A DNA stretch of 34,489 nucleotides from Reyranella sp. (GTDB lineage: Bacteria > Pseudomonadota > Alphaproteobacteria > Reyranellales > Reyranellaceae): positions 1-34,489 of the forward strand of contig NZ_SCVH01000050.1 of NCBI RefSeq assembly GCF_004296935.1, written 5' to 3'. Position 1 is the stretch's first letter. Each line of letters starts with the position of its first letter. Shown one piece after another: positions 23,494 to 31,786 of this stretch. A program made the position numbers and the translations under genes. The notes under the pieces were generated by a model. It was given only the letters and a program-made list of their open reading frames with translations. It was not told the DNA's origin and made no database searches.

Positions 23494-23925
23494 TTACTTC
23501 TTCTTTTTCAATAACTTGCGATCCAGCCGTTCACCGTACTTCATGCCTTCGAGCTTGAGCCCGTCGGGATCGAGAAAGAAGACGGCGTAATAGTCGTCGT
23601 AATATTCGGCGGCCGGATCGACGATCCGCACCCGCTCCTTCTCGAGGAACGCCTGCAGCGCGTCGACGTCCTTCCGGCGGCGCAGCTCGAAGGCATAGTG
23701 GTGGAACCCGACGTCGCCGATGCGATGGGTCTTGCGGCCCTCGGCCGGTGCGATCCAGTACCGCGTCCGGCCATTGGTCCAGCCGATGGTGGTGCCGTAG
23801 TCGTCCGATAGCTCGAAGCCCAGGAACGCGAACAGCTTGGCGTAGAAGACCTTCGATTTCTCGTAGTCGCTCACCCGGATGGAGATGTGGTCGATGCCGA
23901 CGACGCGGGACTTGTTGCGGGCCAT
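23494..23925 (-). CDS. VOC (glyoxalase-fold) family protein, 143 aa
   Basis: A 143-residue vicinal-oxygen-chelate protein. The opening VVGIDHISIRVSDYEKSKVFYAKLFAFLG carries the first metal-ligand His; FHHYAFELRRRKDVDAL and FFLDPDGLKLEGMKY supply the second half with the family's terminal Glu. It is close to glyoxalase-like bleomycin-resistance proteins of unknown substrate. The C-terminus is a run of lysines (LLKKKK) encoded by AT-rich DNA that merges with the ahpC leader. The GAGGAGG site is strong. It lies 90 bases upstream of ahpC on the same strand; the AT-rich gap suggests ahpC has its own promoter. Confidence 0.9.
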   Translation of the reverse strand: MARNKSRVVGIDHISIRVSDYEKSKVFYAKLFAFLGFELSDDYGTTIGWTNGRTRYWIAPAEGRKTHRIGDVGFHHYAFELRRRKDVDALQAFLEKERVRIVDPAAEYYDDYYAVFFLDPDGLKLEGMKYGERLDRKLLKKKK

Positions 23926-24029
23926 GCAGGGCCTCCTCTAATTCCGGTGGTCACAACGGTCGGGATATCGGATTGTTTCCCATCCGCGCGGGATGGACCA
24001 AACAGGGCCAAGACATAGGGACGGGGATC

Positions 24030-24902
24030 ATGAACGCGATATCGAAGAGGCTCGGCATCCTGACATTGACGCTGAATATCGTATTGGGAGGAGCTGTCCT
24101 TGGCGACACCGCCGTGGCCGCCACGCTCGACGACATCCGCCAGAGCAAGACGCTGCGCGTCGCCTACCGCGCGGATGCCGCGCCCTTCGCCTACAAGACG
24201 CCGGCCGGCCAGCCCGCCGGCTTCATGATCGACCTTTGCCAGGCGGTCGCCAAGGATCTCGCCCAGCAGCTCAACATCCCCGATCTGAAAGTGGCCTATG
24301 TCCCCGTGACCACGATCAACCGCCTCGATGCGATCACGCAGAACAAGGCCGACCTGATCTGCGACTCGCTCACCCAGACGCTGGAACGGCGCGCGCTCGT
24401 CGACTTCTCCGTTCCGACCTTCGTCGATGGCACCTCCTTCGCCATCCGCAACGACGGCCCACAGGACCTCAAGCTGCTGGCCGGCAAGAAGGTCGGCGTC
24501 GCCGCCGGCACGCTTACCGAGGAGATCACGCGGAAGTCGCTGGCCGGGCTCCACGTCAATGCCGAGATCGTGGCGTTCAAGACCTTCGAGGAGGCGATGG
24601 TCGCCCTGGAAAAAGGCCAGATCGCCGCCTATTTCGCCGGTCGCGCCATGCTTGCCTCCATGATCAAGGGCCATCCCGACGCCGCCCGCATCCTGCTGGC
24701 CAGCAATTCCCTCACCATCGAGCCGTTCGCGCTGGCGATGCGTCGCGGCGATGGCGACTTCCGCATCGCAGTCGATCGGGCGCTGAGCCACATCTACCGC
24801 TCGGGCGAGATCGCCACGATCTTCACCAAGGCGTTCGGCGAAAAAGAGCGGCCGACGCCCACGCTGCAGGCGCTCTACATGATCGCGACCTTGCCGGAGT
24901 AG
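24030..24902 (+). CDS. Family-3 amino-acid-type ABC solute-binding protein
   Basis: A 290-residue periplasmic receptor of bacterial solute-binding family 3, usually for polar amino acids or opines. A Sec signal (about residues 1-31, ending AVAA before TLDDIRQSKTLRV) is followed by VAYRADAAPFAYKTPAGQPAGFMIDLCQAVAK, DLICDSLTQTLERR (the family's strand-loop), VGVAAGTLTEE and FEEAMVALEKGQIAAYF. The ATG at 24030 has a GGGG-rich, poor ribosome binding site. No permease or ATPase gene lies nearby, so this is a third orphan receptor of the window. A monooxygenase follows 24 bases downstream, so the two may form an operon, perhaps import then oxidation of a nitrogen or sulfur compound; this is inference. 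Confidence 0.92.
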   Translation: MNAISKRLGILTLTLNIVLGGAVLGDTAVAATLDDIRQSKTLRVAYRADAAPFAYKTPAGQPAGFMIDLCQAVAKDLAQQLNIPDLKVAYVPVTTINRLDAITQNKADLICDSLTQTLERRALVDFSVPTFVDGTSFAIRNDGPQDLKLLAGKKVGVAAGTLTEEITRKSLAGLHVNAEIVAFKTFEEAMVALEKGQIAAYFAGRAMLASMIKGHPDAARILLASNSLTIEPFALAMRRGDGDFRIAVDRALSHIYRSGEIATIFTKAFGEKERPTPTLQALYMIATLPE

Positions 24903-24926
24903 CGCGCACGCCTTACGTCTCCTGCA

Positions 24927-25946
24927 ATGTCACAGCTCACGCGTCTTTCCGTCCTCGACCAGTCGATCGCCGTCGCCGGGCGCCCGCAGGACCAGTCGAT
25001 CCGCAACACCGTGGCGCTCGCCAAACATTGCGAGACGCTGGGCTACCAGCGCTTCTGGGTGTCGGAGCATCACAACCACCCGACCATCGTCGGCACCGCG
25101 CCGGAGATCGTGATCGCGGCGATCGCCGCCACCACCGAGCGCATCCGGATCGGCAGCGCCGGCATCATGCTGCCGCACTATGCGCCGTTCAAAGTGGCCG
25201 AAGTCTTCCGCGTGCTCGATGCCCTGGCGCCGGGCCGGATCGACATGGGCCTTGGCCGCGCCCCGGGCTCGGACGGCCGCACGGCCTTCGCGCTCAACCC
25301 CGCGGCCAACGAGCGGCCCGAGCATTTTCCCTCCGATGTCCGCGACCTGATCGCCTGGGTGCACAACGAACCCCTGGTCGAGCGCCATCCCTTCGCGGCG
25401 GTAAAAGCCTTCCCGCAGGGCGCGACGGCGCCCGAAGTCTGGATCCTCGGCAGTTCCGACTACGGCGCCCAGGTCGCCGCCCTGTTTGGCCTGCCCTACT
25501 GCTACGCCTGGTTCTTCAGCGACGGCGCCGGCGGCAAGCGCGCCATCGACCTCTACCAGCGCACCTACAGGCCGAGCGCCCGTCATCCCGAGCCGCACGC
25601 AGGACTCTGCGTGTGGGCGCTGGCCGCCGAGACGATGGAACAGGCGCAGTATCACTTCACCTCGCGGGCGCTCTCCCGCATCAACCGCGACAAGGGCATC
25701 CTGGTGCCGCTGGAGGCGCCCGACGTCGCGGCGGCAGCACCGCTCACCGTCCACGAGCAGGCGCGCATGGAGCAGTTCCGCAAGGATTCGTTCGTCGGCA
25801 CGGGTCCGGAGGTCGCAGCACGGATTCGCGACCTGGCGGCAGAGGTCGGCGTCCAGGAAATGGCCGTCGTCACCTGGACGCACGACGAGGAGGTACGGCG
25901 CGAGAGCTACACCCAGCTCGCGCGCGCGTTCGACCTGAAAGGCTAG
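24927..25946 (+). CDS. LLM-class flavin-dependent monooxygenase
   Basis: A 339-residue bacterial-luciferase-like monooxygenase. The opening LSVLDQSIAVAGRPQDQSIRNTVALAKHCETLGYQRFWVSEHH and IGSAGIMLPHYAPFKVAEVFRVLDALAPGRIDMGLGRAPG are characteristic of the MsnO8/YhbW-like group, which binds reduced FMN. APEVWILGSSDYGAQVAA lines the flavin site. It would use FMNH2 and oxygen to oxidise a small organic compound, and needs a separate flavin reductase, which is not in the window. The gene follows the family-3 receptor by 24 bases. Its TAG shares the four bases CTAG (25943-25946) with the stop of the converging unknown gene. The precise substrate is unknown. Confidence 0.93.
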   Translation: MSQLTRLSVLDQSIAVAGRPQDQSIRNTVALAKHCETLGYQRFWVSEHHNHPTIVGTAPEIVIAAIAATTERIRIGSAGIMLPHYAPFKVAEVFRVLDALAPGRIDMGLGRAPGSDGRTAFALNPAANERPEHFPSDVRDLIAWVHNEPLVERHPFAAVKAFPQGATAPEVWILGSSDYGAQVAALFGLPYCYAWFFSDGAGGKRAIDLYQRTYRPSARHPEPHAGLCVWALAAETMEQAQYHFTSRALSRINRDKGILVPLEAPDVAAAAPLTVHEQARMEQFRKDSFVGTGPEVAARIRDLAAEVGVQEMAVVTWTHDEEVRRESYTQLARAFDLKG

Positions 25947-26524
25947 CGCGCCTCCGTCCAGCTTTCCGAGAAGGCGAGCGCGCAGGTGCTGAAGGGCCTT
26001 CCCTCGCGTTCGCGCTTCCAAGGCAGGCCCTTGGCCTGCGTGCCGTCCACAGTGAGCCGCGCGCCGAGTGCCGGCACCAGCACGGTGCAGACGCCGTAGG
26101 GACGTGGGTTCGGCGCCTCGTTGGGATTGGTGTGGATCAGCAGCGGATCGCCGACGTCGTACCAGGTGAGCGCCACCTCGGAATCGGCGGCCGACACATG
26201 CTCGGTCCAGAAATAGCGCGGATCGCCGGAACGGGTGAATTCGGCGTCGATCACCGGGATCGACGTGTCCTTGAGCTCGGGATTGAGCATGCCCTGCACG
26301 GTCTGCTGCAGCCAGCGCGCCATGGCGATGTTGTCGGAATAGATGCGCCAGCGGCCGTGCGTCAGCTCGCTCTTGAGATAGAGCACGTGCCCGGGCCCGG
26401 CCGGACAGAACAGGATGCGCCAGAAGCTGGCCTCGGTGGAGTTGGGATCGCCGTCCTTTTCGCTGAGGCGGATGAACGGATTTTCGCCGGTGACGATCAC
26501 GCGGTTGGGGTCAGCAACGGGCAT
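25943..26524 (-). CDS. Conserved-looking protein of unknown function, 193 aa
   Basis: I do not recognise this 193-residue protein. It has no signal peptide and no membrane span. It is rich in aromatic residues and charged residues (WRIYSDNIAMARWLQQTV, RYFWTEHVSA, ALTWYDVGDPLLI), which suggests a folded beta-rich cytoplasmic enzyme or binding protein. A GGGAGAG site precedes the ATG. It follows the D-2-hydroxyacid dehydrogenase by 12 bases, so they are co-transcribed, and its product probably acts in the same pathway. Its stop shares CTAG with that of the monooxygenase. Fold search is needed to say more. Confidence 0.8.
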   Translation of the reverse strand: MPVADPNRVIVTGENPFIRLSEKDGDPNSTEASFWRILFCPAGPGHVLYLKSELTHGRWRIYSDNIAMARWLQQTVQGMLNPELKDTSIPVIDAEFTRSGDPRYFWTEHVSAADSEVALTWYDVGDPLLIHTNPNEAPNPRPYGVCTVLVPALGARLTVDGTQAKGLPWKREREGRPFSTCALAFSESWTEAR

Positions 26525-26536
26525 TCTGTTCTCTCC

Positions 26537-27505
26537 CTATAGAACCTGGTTGCGCAGCGTCTTCTCGTCCCGCCACAGGCGGTCGAGATTCTCCATCAGG
26601 ATGTCGAGAACGTTGTCCTCGTAGGCCCGCGTCTCGCCCGCCGTGTGCGGCGTGATGAAGACGTTGGGCATCGCCCACAGCGGCGAGGAGGCGGGTAACG
26701 GCTCGTCGACCGTAACGTCGAGTGCAGCCGCCCAGATCTTGCCGCCCTGCATCGTCTTGATGAGGGCTGCCTCGTCGGCCACCTTGCCGCGCGCCACGTT
26801 CACGAATACCGACGATGGCTTCATGGCGGCAAAGGCTGCGGCGCTCATCAGGCCCGTGGTCTCGGGCGTCAGCGCACAGGTGAGCGCCACGAAATCGGCG
26901 TCGGAGACCAGCTTCACCAGATCGCCCATGCCGTGGATCGAATCGGCGCCGTTGGCGCCGGCCTTGGGATCGCGGCGGATGCCCACCACCTTCATGTCGA
27001 AGGCCCTGGCGAGCTTGGCGAGATGGCTGCCGATGCGGCCCATGCCGACGACCAGCAGCGTCTTGCCGCCCAGCTCGTCCTCGCGCTGGGCAAGATCACC
27101 GATCATGCCGCGCCAGGTCTTCTTGTGCTGGTTGTCGCGCGCCTCGGGCAGGCGCCGCGCGATGGCCAGGATCAGGGCGATGGCGTGTTCAGCCACGGCA
27201 CGGGCGTTGACGCCGGCGGCACTCGCCAGCCGGATGCCCTTGGCGCCCAGCAATTCCTTGGAATACTGGTCCATGCCCGAGCTGATGGACTGGATGAATT
27301 TCAGCTTGCCGGCGTGCGGGATCAGGTCGTTCTTCCACATGCCGGAAGCGAGCACGACATCGGCCTCGCCGATCCGCTTCACCAGATCGTCGTAGGCGCG
27401 GACCTCGAAGCATTTGATCCCGGTGTCGCGCAGCTCGAACCGGTCTTTCATCCGGTATGCCGCATGCGCAAAGCAGATTGTCAGACTATCCCGCGTCGGA
27501 AACAT
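26537..27505 (-). CDS. D-2-hydroxyacid dehydrogenase, NAD-dependent
   Basis: A 322-residue enzyme of the D-isomer-specific 2-hydroxyacid dehydrogenase family, which interconverts 2-keto acids and D-2-hydroxy acids. The Rossmann motif VGMGRIG is at 153-159 and the catalytic set is complete: R239 in VNVARG, E268 in VDEPLP and H287 in TPHTAG. The motif IRRDP after the second strand places Arg where NADP specificity is often set, but this is not decisive. The ATG at 27505 has GGGGGAG close upstream. It is cytoplasmic and co-transcribed with the unknown 193-residue gene. It is divergent from the HpaI-fold gene and the 15-bp direct repeat enters its first codons. Confidence 0.94.
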   Translation of the reverse strand: MFPTRDSLTICFAHAAYRMKDRFELRDTGIKCFEVRAYDDLVKRIGEADVVLASGMWKNDLIPHAGKLKFIQSISSGMDQYSKELLGAKGIRLASAAGVNARAVAEHAIALILAIARRLPEARDNQHKKTWRGMIGDLAQREDELGGKTLLVVGMGRIGSHLAKLARAFDMKVVGIRRDPKAGANGADSIHGMGDLVKLVSDADFVALTCALTPETTGLMSAAAFAAMKPSSVFVNVARGKVADEAALIKTMQGGKIWAAALDVTVDEPLPASSPLWAMPNVFITPHTAGETRAYEDNVLDILMENLDRLWRDEKTLRNQVL

Positions 27506-27540
27506 GGCACTCCCCCTACACAAGGTGTCAGACTAGCCCG
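27479..27540. promoter_or_regulatory. Paired 15-bp direct repeats at the divergent promoter
   Basis: TGTCAGACTATCCCG at 27479-27493 and TGTCAGACTAGCCCG at 27526-27540 differ at one base and are 47 bases apart. The first lies inside codons 5-9 of the dehydrogenase gene, the second in the gap before the HpaI-fold gene. They look like two sites for one regulator serving both genes. Confidence 0.5.
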
Positions 27541-27564
27541 AACCGGACCTCAGGGGGAAACAAC

Positions 27565-28449
27565 ATGCGCCGCAATCCGCTTCGTGAACGTCTCAACGCC
27601 GGCAAGCCCACCGTGGGGACGCACATCCTGTCGGCATGGCCGACTCTGGTCGAGCTGATCGGCCATTCCAAGCTATACGACTACGTCGAATTCACCGCCG
27701 AGTACGCCCCCTTCACCATGCACGACCTCGATAATCTCGGCCGCTCGTTCGAACTCATGAACATGTCGGGCATGATCAAGATCGAGCAGACGCAGTACAC
27801 CCATCAGGCGATGCGGGCGATCGGCTCGGGTTTCCAGAGCGTGCTGTTCGCCGACATCCGCTCGGTCGAGGACGCCAAGGCCGCCGTCGACGCGGTCCGC
27901 GCGGAGACGACGATGGCCAAGGGCGTGCGCGGCCGCGGCCGGCTGGGCGTCGGCATGCGGCGCGACGTCGGCACGGTGCGCACGGGCGGCACGCCCGCCT
28001 ATGTCGATGCCCTGAACGAGGTCGTGATCGCCATCATGGTCGAGAAGAAGTCGTGCGTGGACGATCTCGACCGCATCCTCTCGGTGCCCGGCCTCGACAT
28101 GGTGCAGTTCGGCGCTTCCGACTTCTCGATGAGCATCGGCAAGACCGGCCAGTACGGCCATCCCGACGTGCTGGCGGCCGAGACCAAGACCATCCAGATG
28201 GCGCTGAAGAAGGGCCTGCACCCGCGCGTCGAGCTGCGCGATCCCGCCGCCGCCGGCCGCTATCTCGAGATGGGGGTCAAGCATTTCTGCATCGGCTGGG
28301 ACGTCCGCATCCTCGCCGACTGGTGGGATACGCAGGGCGCCGTCATGCGCAAGATGCTGCGCGCCAAGCCCAGGAAGACGTCGGCGAAGGCGGCCGCCAA
28401 GGGCGCACCGAAGGGAGCCAACGGCAAGGCGCGCGGCAATTACGCCTGA
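27565..28449 (+). CDS. HpcH/HpaI-fold aldolase/citrate lyase-family protein, altered active site
   Basis: A 294-residue TIM-barrel protein of the HpcH/HpaI aldolase family, whose members cleave 4-hydroxy-2-keto acids to pyruvate and an aldehyde with a divalent metal. By alignment with HpaI from memory, the metal ligands are kept: E160 in AIMVEKK and D186 in GASDFS. The catalytic residues look replaced: His45 by Y47 (TAEYAPF), Arg70 by K72 (MIKIEQ) and Gln147 by M158. Such changes may mean a lyase of another substrate or a non-aldol reaction. The last 28 residues form a Lys/Ala/Gly-rich tail unusual in the family. The ATG at 27565 has AGGGGGA upstream. It is divergent from a D-2-hydroxyacid dehydrogenase; oligopeptidase B follows 7 bases downstream. 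Confidence 0.88.
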   Translation: MRRNPLRERLNAGKPTVGTHILSAWPTLVELIGHSKLYDYVEFTAEYAPFTMHDLDNLGRSFELMNMSGMIKIEQTQYTHQAMRAIGSGFQSVLFADIRSVEDAKAAVDAVRAETTMAKGVRGRGRLGVGMRRDVGTVRTGGTPAYVDALNEVVIAIMVEKKSCVDDLDRILSVPGLDMVQFGASDFSMSIGKTGQYGHPDVLAAETKTIQMALKKGLHPRVELRDPAAAGRYLEMGVKHFCIGWDVRILADWWDTQGAVMRKMLRAKPRKTSAKAAAKGAPKGANGKARGNYA

Positions 28450-28456
28450 GCGCCCG

Positions 28457-30544
28457 GTGACCGAGCCGCCTGTCGCGCCGCGACGTCTGTCGCAGCGCAC
28501 GCTGCACGGCGTGACCATCGTCGACGACTATGCCTGGCTGAAGGACGAGAAGTGGCAGCAGGTGCTGCGCGATCCGTCGCTTCTCGACCCCGACATCCGG
28601 GCCTATCTCGAGGCCGAGAACCGCTACGCCGAGACGCTTCTGGCGCCCGTGCGGGCACTGCAGAAGACGCTGGTCGCCGAAATGCGCGGCCGTATCAAGG
28701 AAGACGATTCCGGCGTTCCCACGCCCGACGGCCCCTTCGCCTATCTGTGGAAATTCCGCGAGGGCGGCCAACACCAGCTGATCGGACGCACGCCGCGGGC
28801 GGGCGGCGACGTCCAGCTCATCCTCGACGGCGATGCGCTGGCCAAGACATCCGACTACTTCAAGTTCGGCGGCACGCGCCATTCGCCCGACCATCGGCTC
28901 GAAGCCTGGAGCGCCGACCTGCGCGGGTCCGAGTTCTTCACCATTCGCGTAAGGCGCTGGGATACGCGTGAGGACCTGCCGGACACCCTGACGCAGACTG
29001 GCGGCAGTGTCGTCTGGGGCCTCGATTCGACGTTCTTCTTCTACATCCATGTCGACGACAACCATCGTCCGCTGAAGGTCTACCGGCACCGGCTGGGGAC
29101 CACCCAAGCCGACGATGTCCTCGTTTACGAGGAGAAGGACATCGGCTGGTTCACGCGCATCGAGGAAAGCGCCAGCGGCCGCTTCTGCATCATTGCCGGC
29201 GGCGACCATGACACGTCGGAACAACGCCTGATCGATCTGTCCGATCCAGATGCCACGCCGCGGCTCATCGCTCCAAGAGAAACCGGCGTGCGCTACAGCG
29301 TCGCCGACCGTGGCGAGGAACTCTTCATTCTCACCAACGACGGCGGCGCGATCGATTTTCGCATCGCCACCGCTCCGCTCGCAGCGCCCGGACGCACGAA
29401 CTGGCGCGAACTGATCGCGCACCGACCCGGCTCTTATGTCCTCGGCATGGAACTCTACGCCGGCCATCTGGTCCGGCTGGAGCGGGCGAACGCCCTGCCC
29501 TCGATCGTGATCCGCGATCTCGGCGACGGCAGCGAGCACGTCATCGCCTTCGACGAGGCCGCTTATTCGCTCGACATGGTCGGCGGCTTCGAGTTCGACA
29601 CCACGGTATTGCGCTTTGCCTACTCGTCGATGACGACGCCGGCCGAGGTCTACGACTACGACATGGCGAGCCGCGAGCGCACCTTGCGGAAGCGCCAGGA
29701 GATTCCCACCGGCCACGACCCCGCCGCCTATGTCACGACGCGAATCATCGCCCGCTCGCACGATGGCGCCGAGGTGCCGGTGTCGATCCTGCACCGCCGC
29801 GACCTCGTCCGCGACGGCAGCGCCCCGCTCCTGCTCTACGGCTACGGTTCCTACGGCATGGCGATGCCGGCCTCCTTCTCGGCCAATCGCCTGTCGCTCG
29901 TCGACCGCGGCTTCGTCTATGCCATCGCCCATGTCCGGGGCGGCTCGGACAAGGGCTGGTCGTGGTATCTCGACGGCAAGCTGGCGAAGAAGACGAACAC
30001 CTTCGACGATTTCGCCGCCGCCGGCCGCGCGCTGATCGCCGGGAAATACACGTCCGCAAAGCGCATCGTCGGCCATGGCGGCAGTGCGGGCGGCATGCTG
30101 ATGGGCGCGGTCGCCAACCGGGCTGGCGAGCTCTTCGCGGGCATCGTGGCCGAAGTTCCCTTCGTCGACGTGCTCAACACCATGCTCGACGACAAGCTGC
30201 CGCTCACGCCGCCCGAGTGGCCCGAATGGGGCAATCCCATCACCGACGAGGCGGCGTTCCGCCATATCCTCTCGTACTCACCCTACGACAACGTCACTGC
30301 CCAGGACTACCCGGCGATCCTGGCAATGGCCGGCCTCACCGATCCCCGCGTCACCTACTGGGAGCCCGCCAAATGGGTCGCCCGCCTGCGGGCCACCATG
30401 ACGTCGGGCGGCCCGATCGTGCTTCGAACAAACATGGGAGCGGGCCACGGCGGATCGTCCGGGCGCTTCGACCGACTCGACGAAGTCGCGATCGCCTATG
30501 CCTTTGCCCTGATGACGGTCGGCCTGGCAGTCACGCCAGCGTGA
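28457..30544 (+). CDS. ptrB: Oligopeptidase B (S9 prolyl oligopeptidase family), GTG start
   Basis: A 695-residue serine peptidase: a beta-propeller domain (about residues 80-410) over an alpha/beta-hydrolase domain. The triad is S543 in GHGGSAGG, D629 in LTDPRVTYWEPAKW and H664 in GAGHGG. The stretch FVDVLNTMLDDKLPLTPPEWPEWGNP and DGKLAKKTNTFDDF are hallmarks of oligopeptidase B, which cleaves short peptides after Lys or Arg in the cytoplasm. The start is GTG at 28457, only 7 bases after the stop of the HpaI-fold gene, with a poor ribosome binding site, so translation is probably coupled to it. No signal peptide is present. It is unusual for this housekeeping-type peptidase to sit behind an aldolase-fold gene. 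Confidence 0.95.
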   Translation: MTEPPVAPRRLSQRTLHGVTIVDDYAWLKDEKWQQVLRDPSLLDPDIRAYLEAENRYAETLLAPVRALQKTLVAEMRGRIKEDDSGVPTPDGPFAYLWKFREGGQHQLIGRTPRAGGDVQLILDGDALAKTSDYFKFGGTRHSPDHRLEAWSADLRGSEFFTIRVRRWDTREDLPDTLTQTGGSVVWGLDSTFFFYIHVDDNHRPLKVYRHRLGTTQADDVLVYEEKDIGWFTRIEESASGRFCIIAGGDHDTSEQRLIDLSDPDATPRLIAPRETGVRYSVADRGEELFILTNDGGAIDFRIATAPLAAPGRTNWRELIAHRPGSYVLGMELYAGHLVRLERANALPSIVIRDLGDGSEHVIAFDEAAYSLDMVGGFEFDTTVLRFAYSSMTTPAEVYDYDMASRERTLRKRQEIPTGHDPAAYVTTRIIARSHDGAEVPVSILHRRDLVRDGSAPLLLYGYGSYGMAMPASFSANRLSLVDRGFVYAIAHVRGGSDKGWSWYLDGKLAKKTNTFDDFAAAGRALIAGKYTSAKRIVGHGGSAGGMLMGAVANRAGELFAGIVAEVPFVDVLNTMLDDKLPLTPPEWPEWGNPITDEAAFRHILSYSPYDNVTAQDYPAILAMAGLTDPRVTYWEPAKWVARLRATMTSGGPIVLRTNMGAGHGGSSGRFDRLDEVAIAYAFALMTVGLAVTPA

Positions 30545-30641
30545 TTCTCCGGCGTTTCGGCTAGACAGGGCTCGATCCGCGGGTTCATCCTCGCCGCAGC
30601 GTGGCGTTGACAAACAAGAACCAAATACACGGAGGAAACCC

Positions 30642-31769
30642 ATGTCGCAGAAGAAAGAGTCGCGTCGCAAGTTCCTGAAGGGCGCCGCCGTCGCAACGGC
30701 CGCAACCGTCGCCGCGCCGGCCGTCGTCAAGGCACAGGGCCCGATCAGCATGCGCTGGCAGAGCACCTGGCCGTCGAAGGACATCTTCCACGAGTTCGCT
30801 CTCGACTACGCCAAGAAGGTCAACGACATGACCGGTGGCGACCTCAAGATCGAGGTTCTGCCGGCGGGTGCCGTTGTGCCGGCCTTCGGCCTCCTCGAGG
30901 CAGTGTCGAAGGGCACGCTCGACGGCGGCCACGGCGTGCTCGTCTATCACTACGGCAAGCAGACCGCGCTGGCGCTGTGGGGTTCGGGCCCGGGCTATGC
31001 CATGGACGCCAACATGTTGCTCGCCTGGCACAAGTACGGCGGCGGCAAGGAGCTGCTCGCCAAGCTCTACGCCTCGATCGGCGCCAACGTCGTGTCGTTC
31101 CCCTATGGGCCGATGCCGACCCAGCCGCTCGGCTGGTTCAAGAAGCCGATCACCAAGGTCGACGACCTCAAGGGCCTGAAGTTCCGCACCGTCGGCATCT
31201 CGATCGACGTGTTCCAGGGCATGGGTGCGGCGGTCAACGCACTGCCGGGCGGCGAGATCGTCTCGGCGATGGATCGCGGCCTGCTTGACGCGGCGGAGTT
31301 CAACAATGCCTCGTCGGACCGCATCCTGGGATTTGCCGACGTCTCGAAGGTCTGCATGCTGCAGAGCTATCACCAGAACGCCGAGCAGTTCGAGATCACC
31401 TTCAACAAGACCAAGTACGATGCGCTGCCTGACAAGATGAAGGCGATCATCTCCAACGCCGTCGAAGCGGCCGGCCAGGACATGGCTTGGAAAGCGATCG
31501 ACCGCTACTCGAAGGACTATGTCGAGCTGCAGACCAAGGACAAGGTCAAGTTCTACAAGACGCCCGACCCGGTCCTGAAGGCCCAGCTCGAGATCTACGA
31601 CAGCGTGGTGCAGAAGAAGGCGGCGGAAAACCCGATGTTCAAGGAGATCGTCGAGTCGCAGCTCGCCTTCGCCAAGCGGGCAACCCAATGGGAGCAGGAC
31701 ACGGTCGTGAGCCGCAAGATGGCGTTCGACCACTATTTCGGCCCCAACGCCAAGCCGGTGAAGCTGTAG
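30642..31769 (+). CDS. dctP: TRAP transporter periplasmic receptor
   Basis: A 375-residue TRAP receptor (DctP family) binding an organic acid, most likely a 2-oxo acid or related carboxylate. The export signal is Tat-type, with SRRKFLKGAAVATAA at residues 7-21 and cleavage after KAQ near 32. Family motifs are MRWQSTWPSKD, GDLKIEVLPAGAVVPAFGLLEAVSKGTLDGGHG, FPYGPMPTQPLGWF and LKGLKFRTVGIS with the carboxylate-binding Arg. The PMPTQPLGWF and DAAEFNNASSD segments recall the dimeric TakP type. A GGAGGAA site precedes the ATG. It is the first gene of a complete TRAP set; a hairpin separates it from dctQ, as if the receptor were made in excess. Confidence 0.95.
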   Translation: MSQKKESRRKFLKGAAVATAATVAAPAVVKAQGPISMRWQSTWPSKDIFHEFALDYAKKVNDMTGGDLKIEVLPAGAVVPAFGLLEAVSKGTLDGGHGVLVYHYGKQTALALWGSGPGYAMDANMLLAWHKYGGGKELLAKLYASIGANVVSFPYGPMPTQPLGWFKKPITKVDDLKGLKFRTVGISIDVFQGMGAAVNALPGGEIVSAMDRGLLDAAEFNNASSDRILGFADVSKVCMLQSYHQNAEQFEITFNKTKYDALPDKMKAIISNAVEAAGQDMAWKAIDRYSKDYVELQTKDKVKFYKTPDPVLKAQLEIYDSVVQKKAAENPMFKEIVESQLAFAKRATQWEQDTVVSRKMAFDHYFGPNAKPVKL

Positions 31770-31786
31770 GCTGAGGCCGCAAGTCG

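Noticed and set aside
30607-30612. Perfect TTGACA before dctP
   Set aside because: No -10-like hexamer at 15-19 bases downstream; the right place is occupied by the ribosome binding site.
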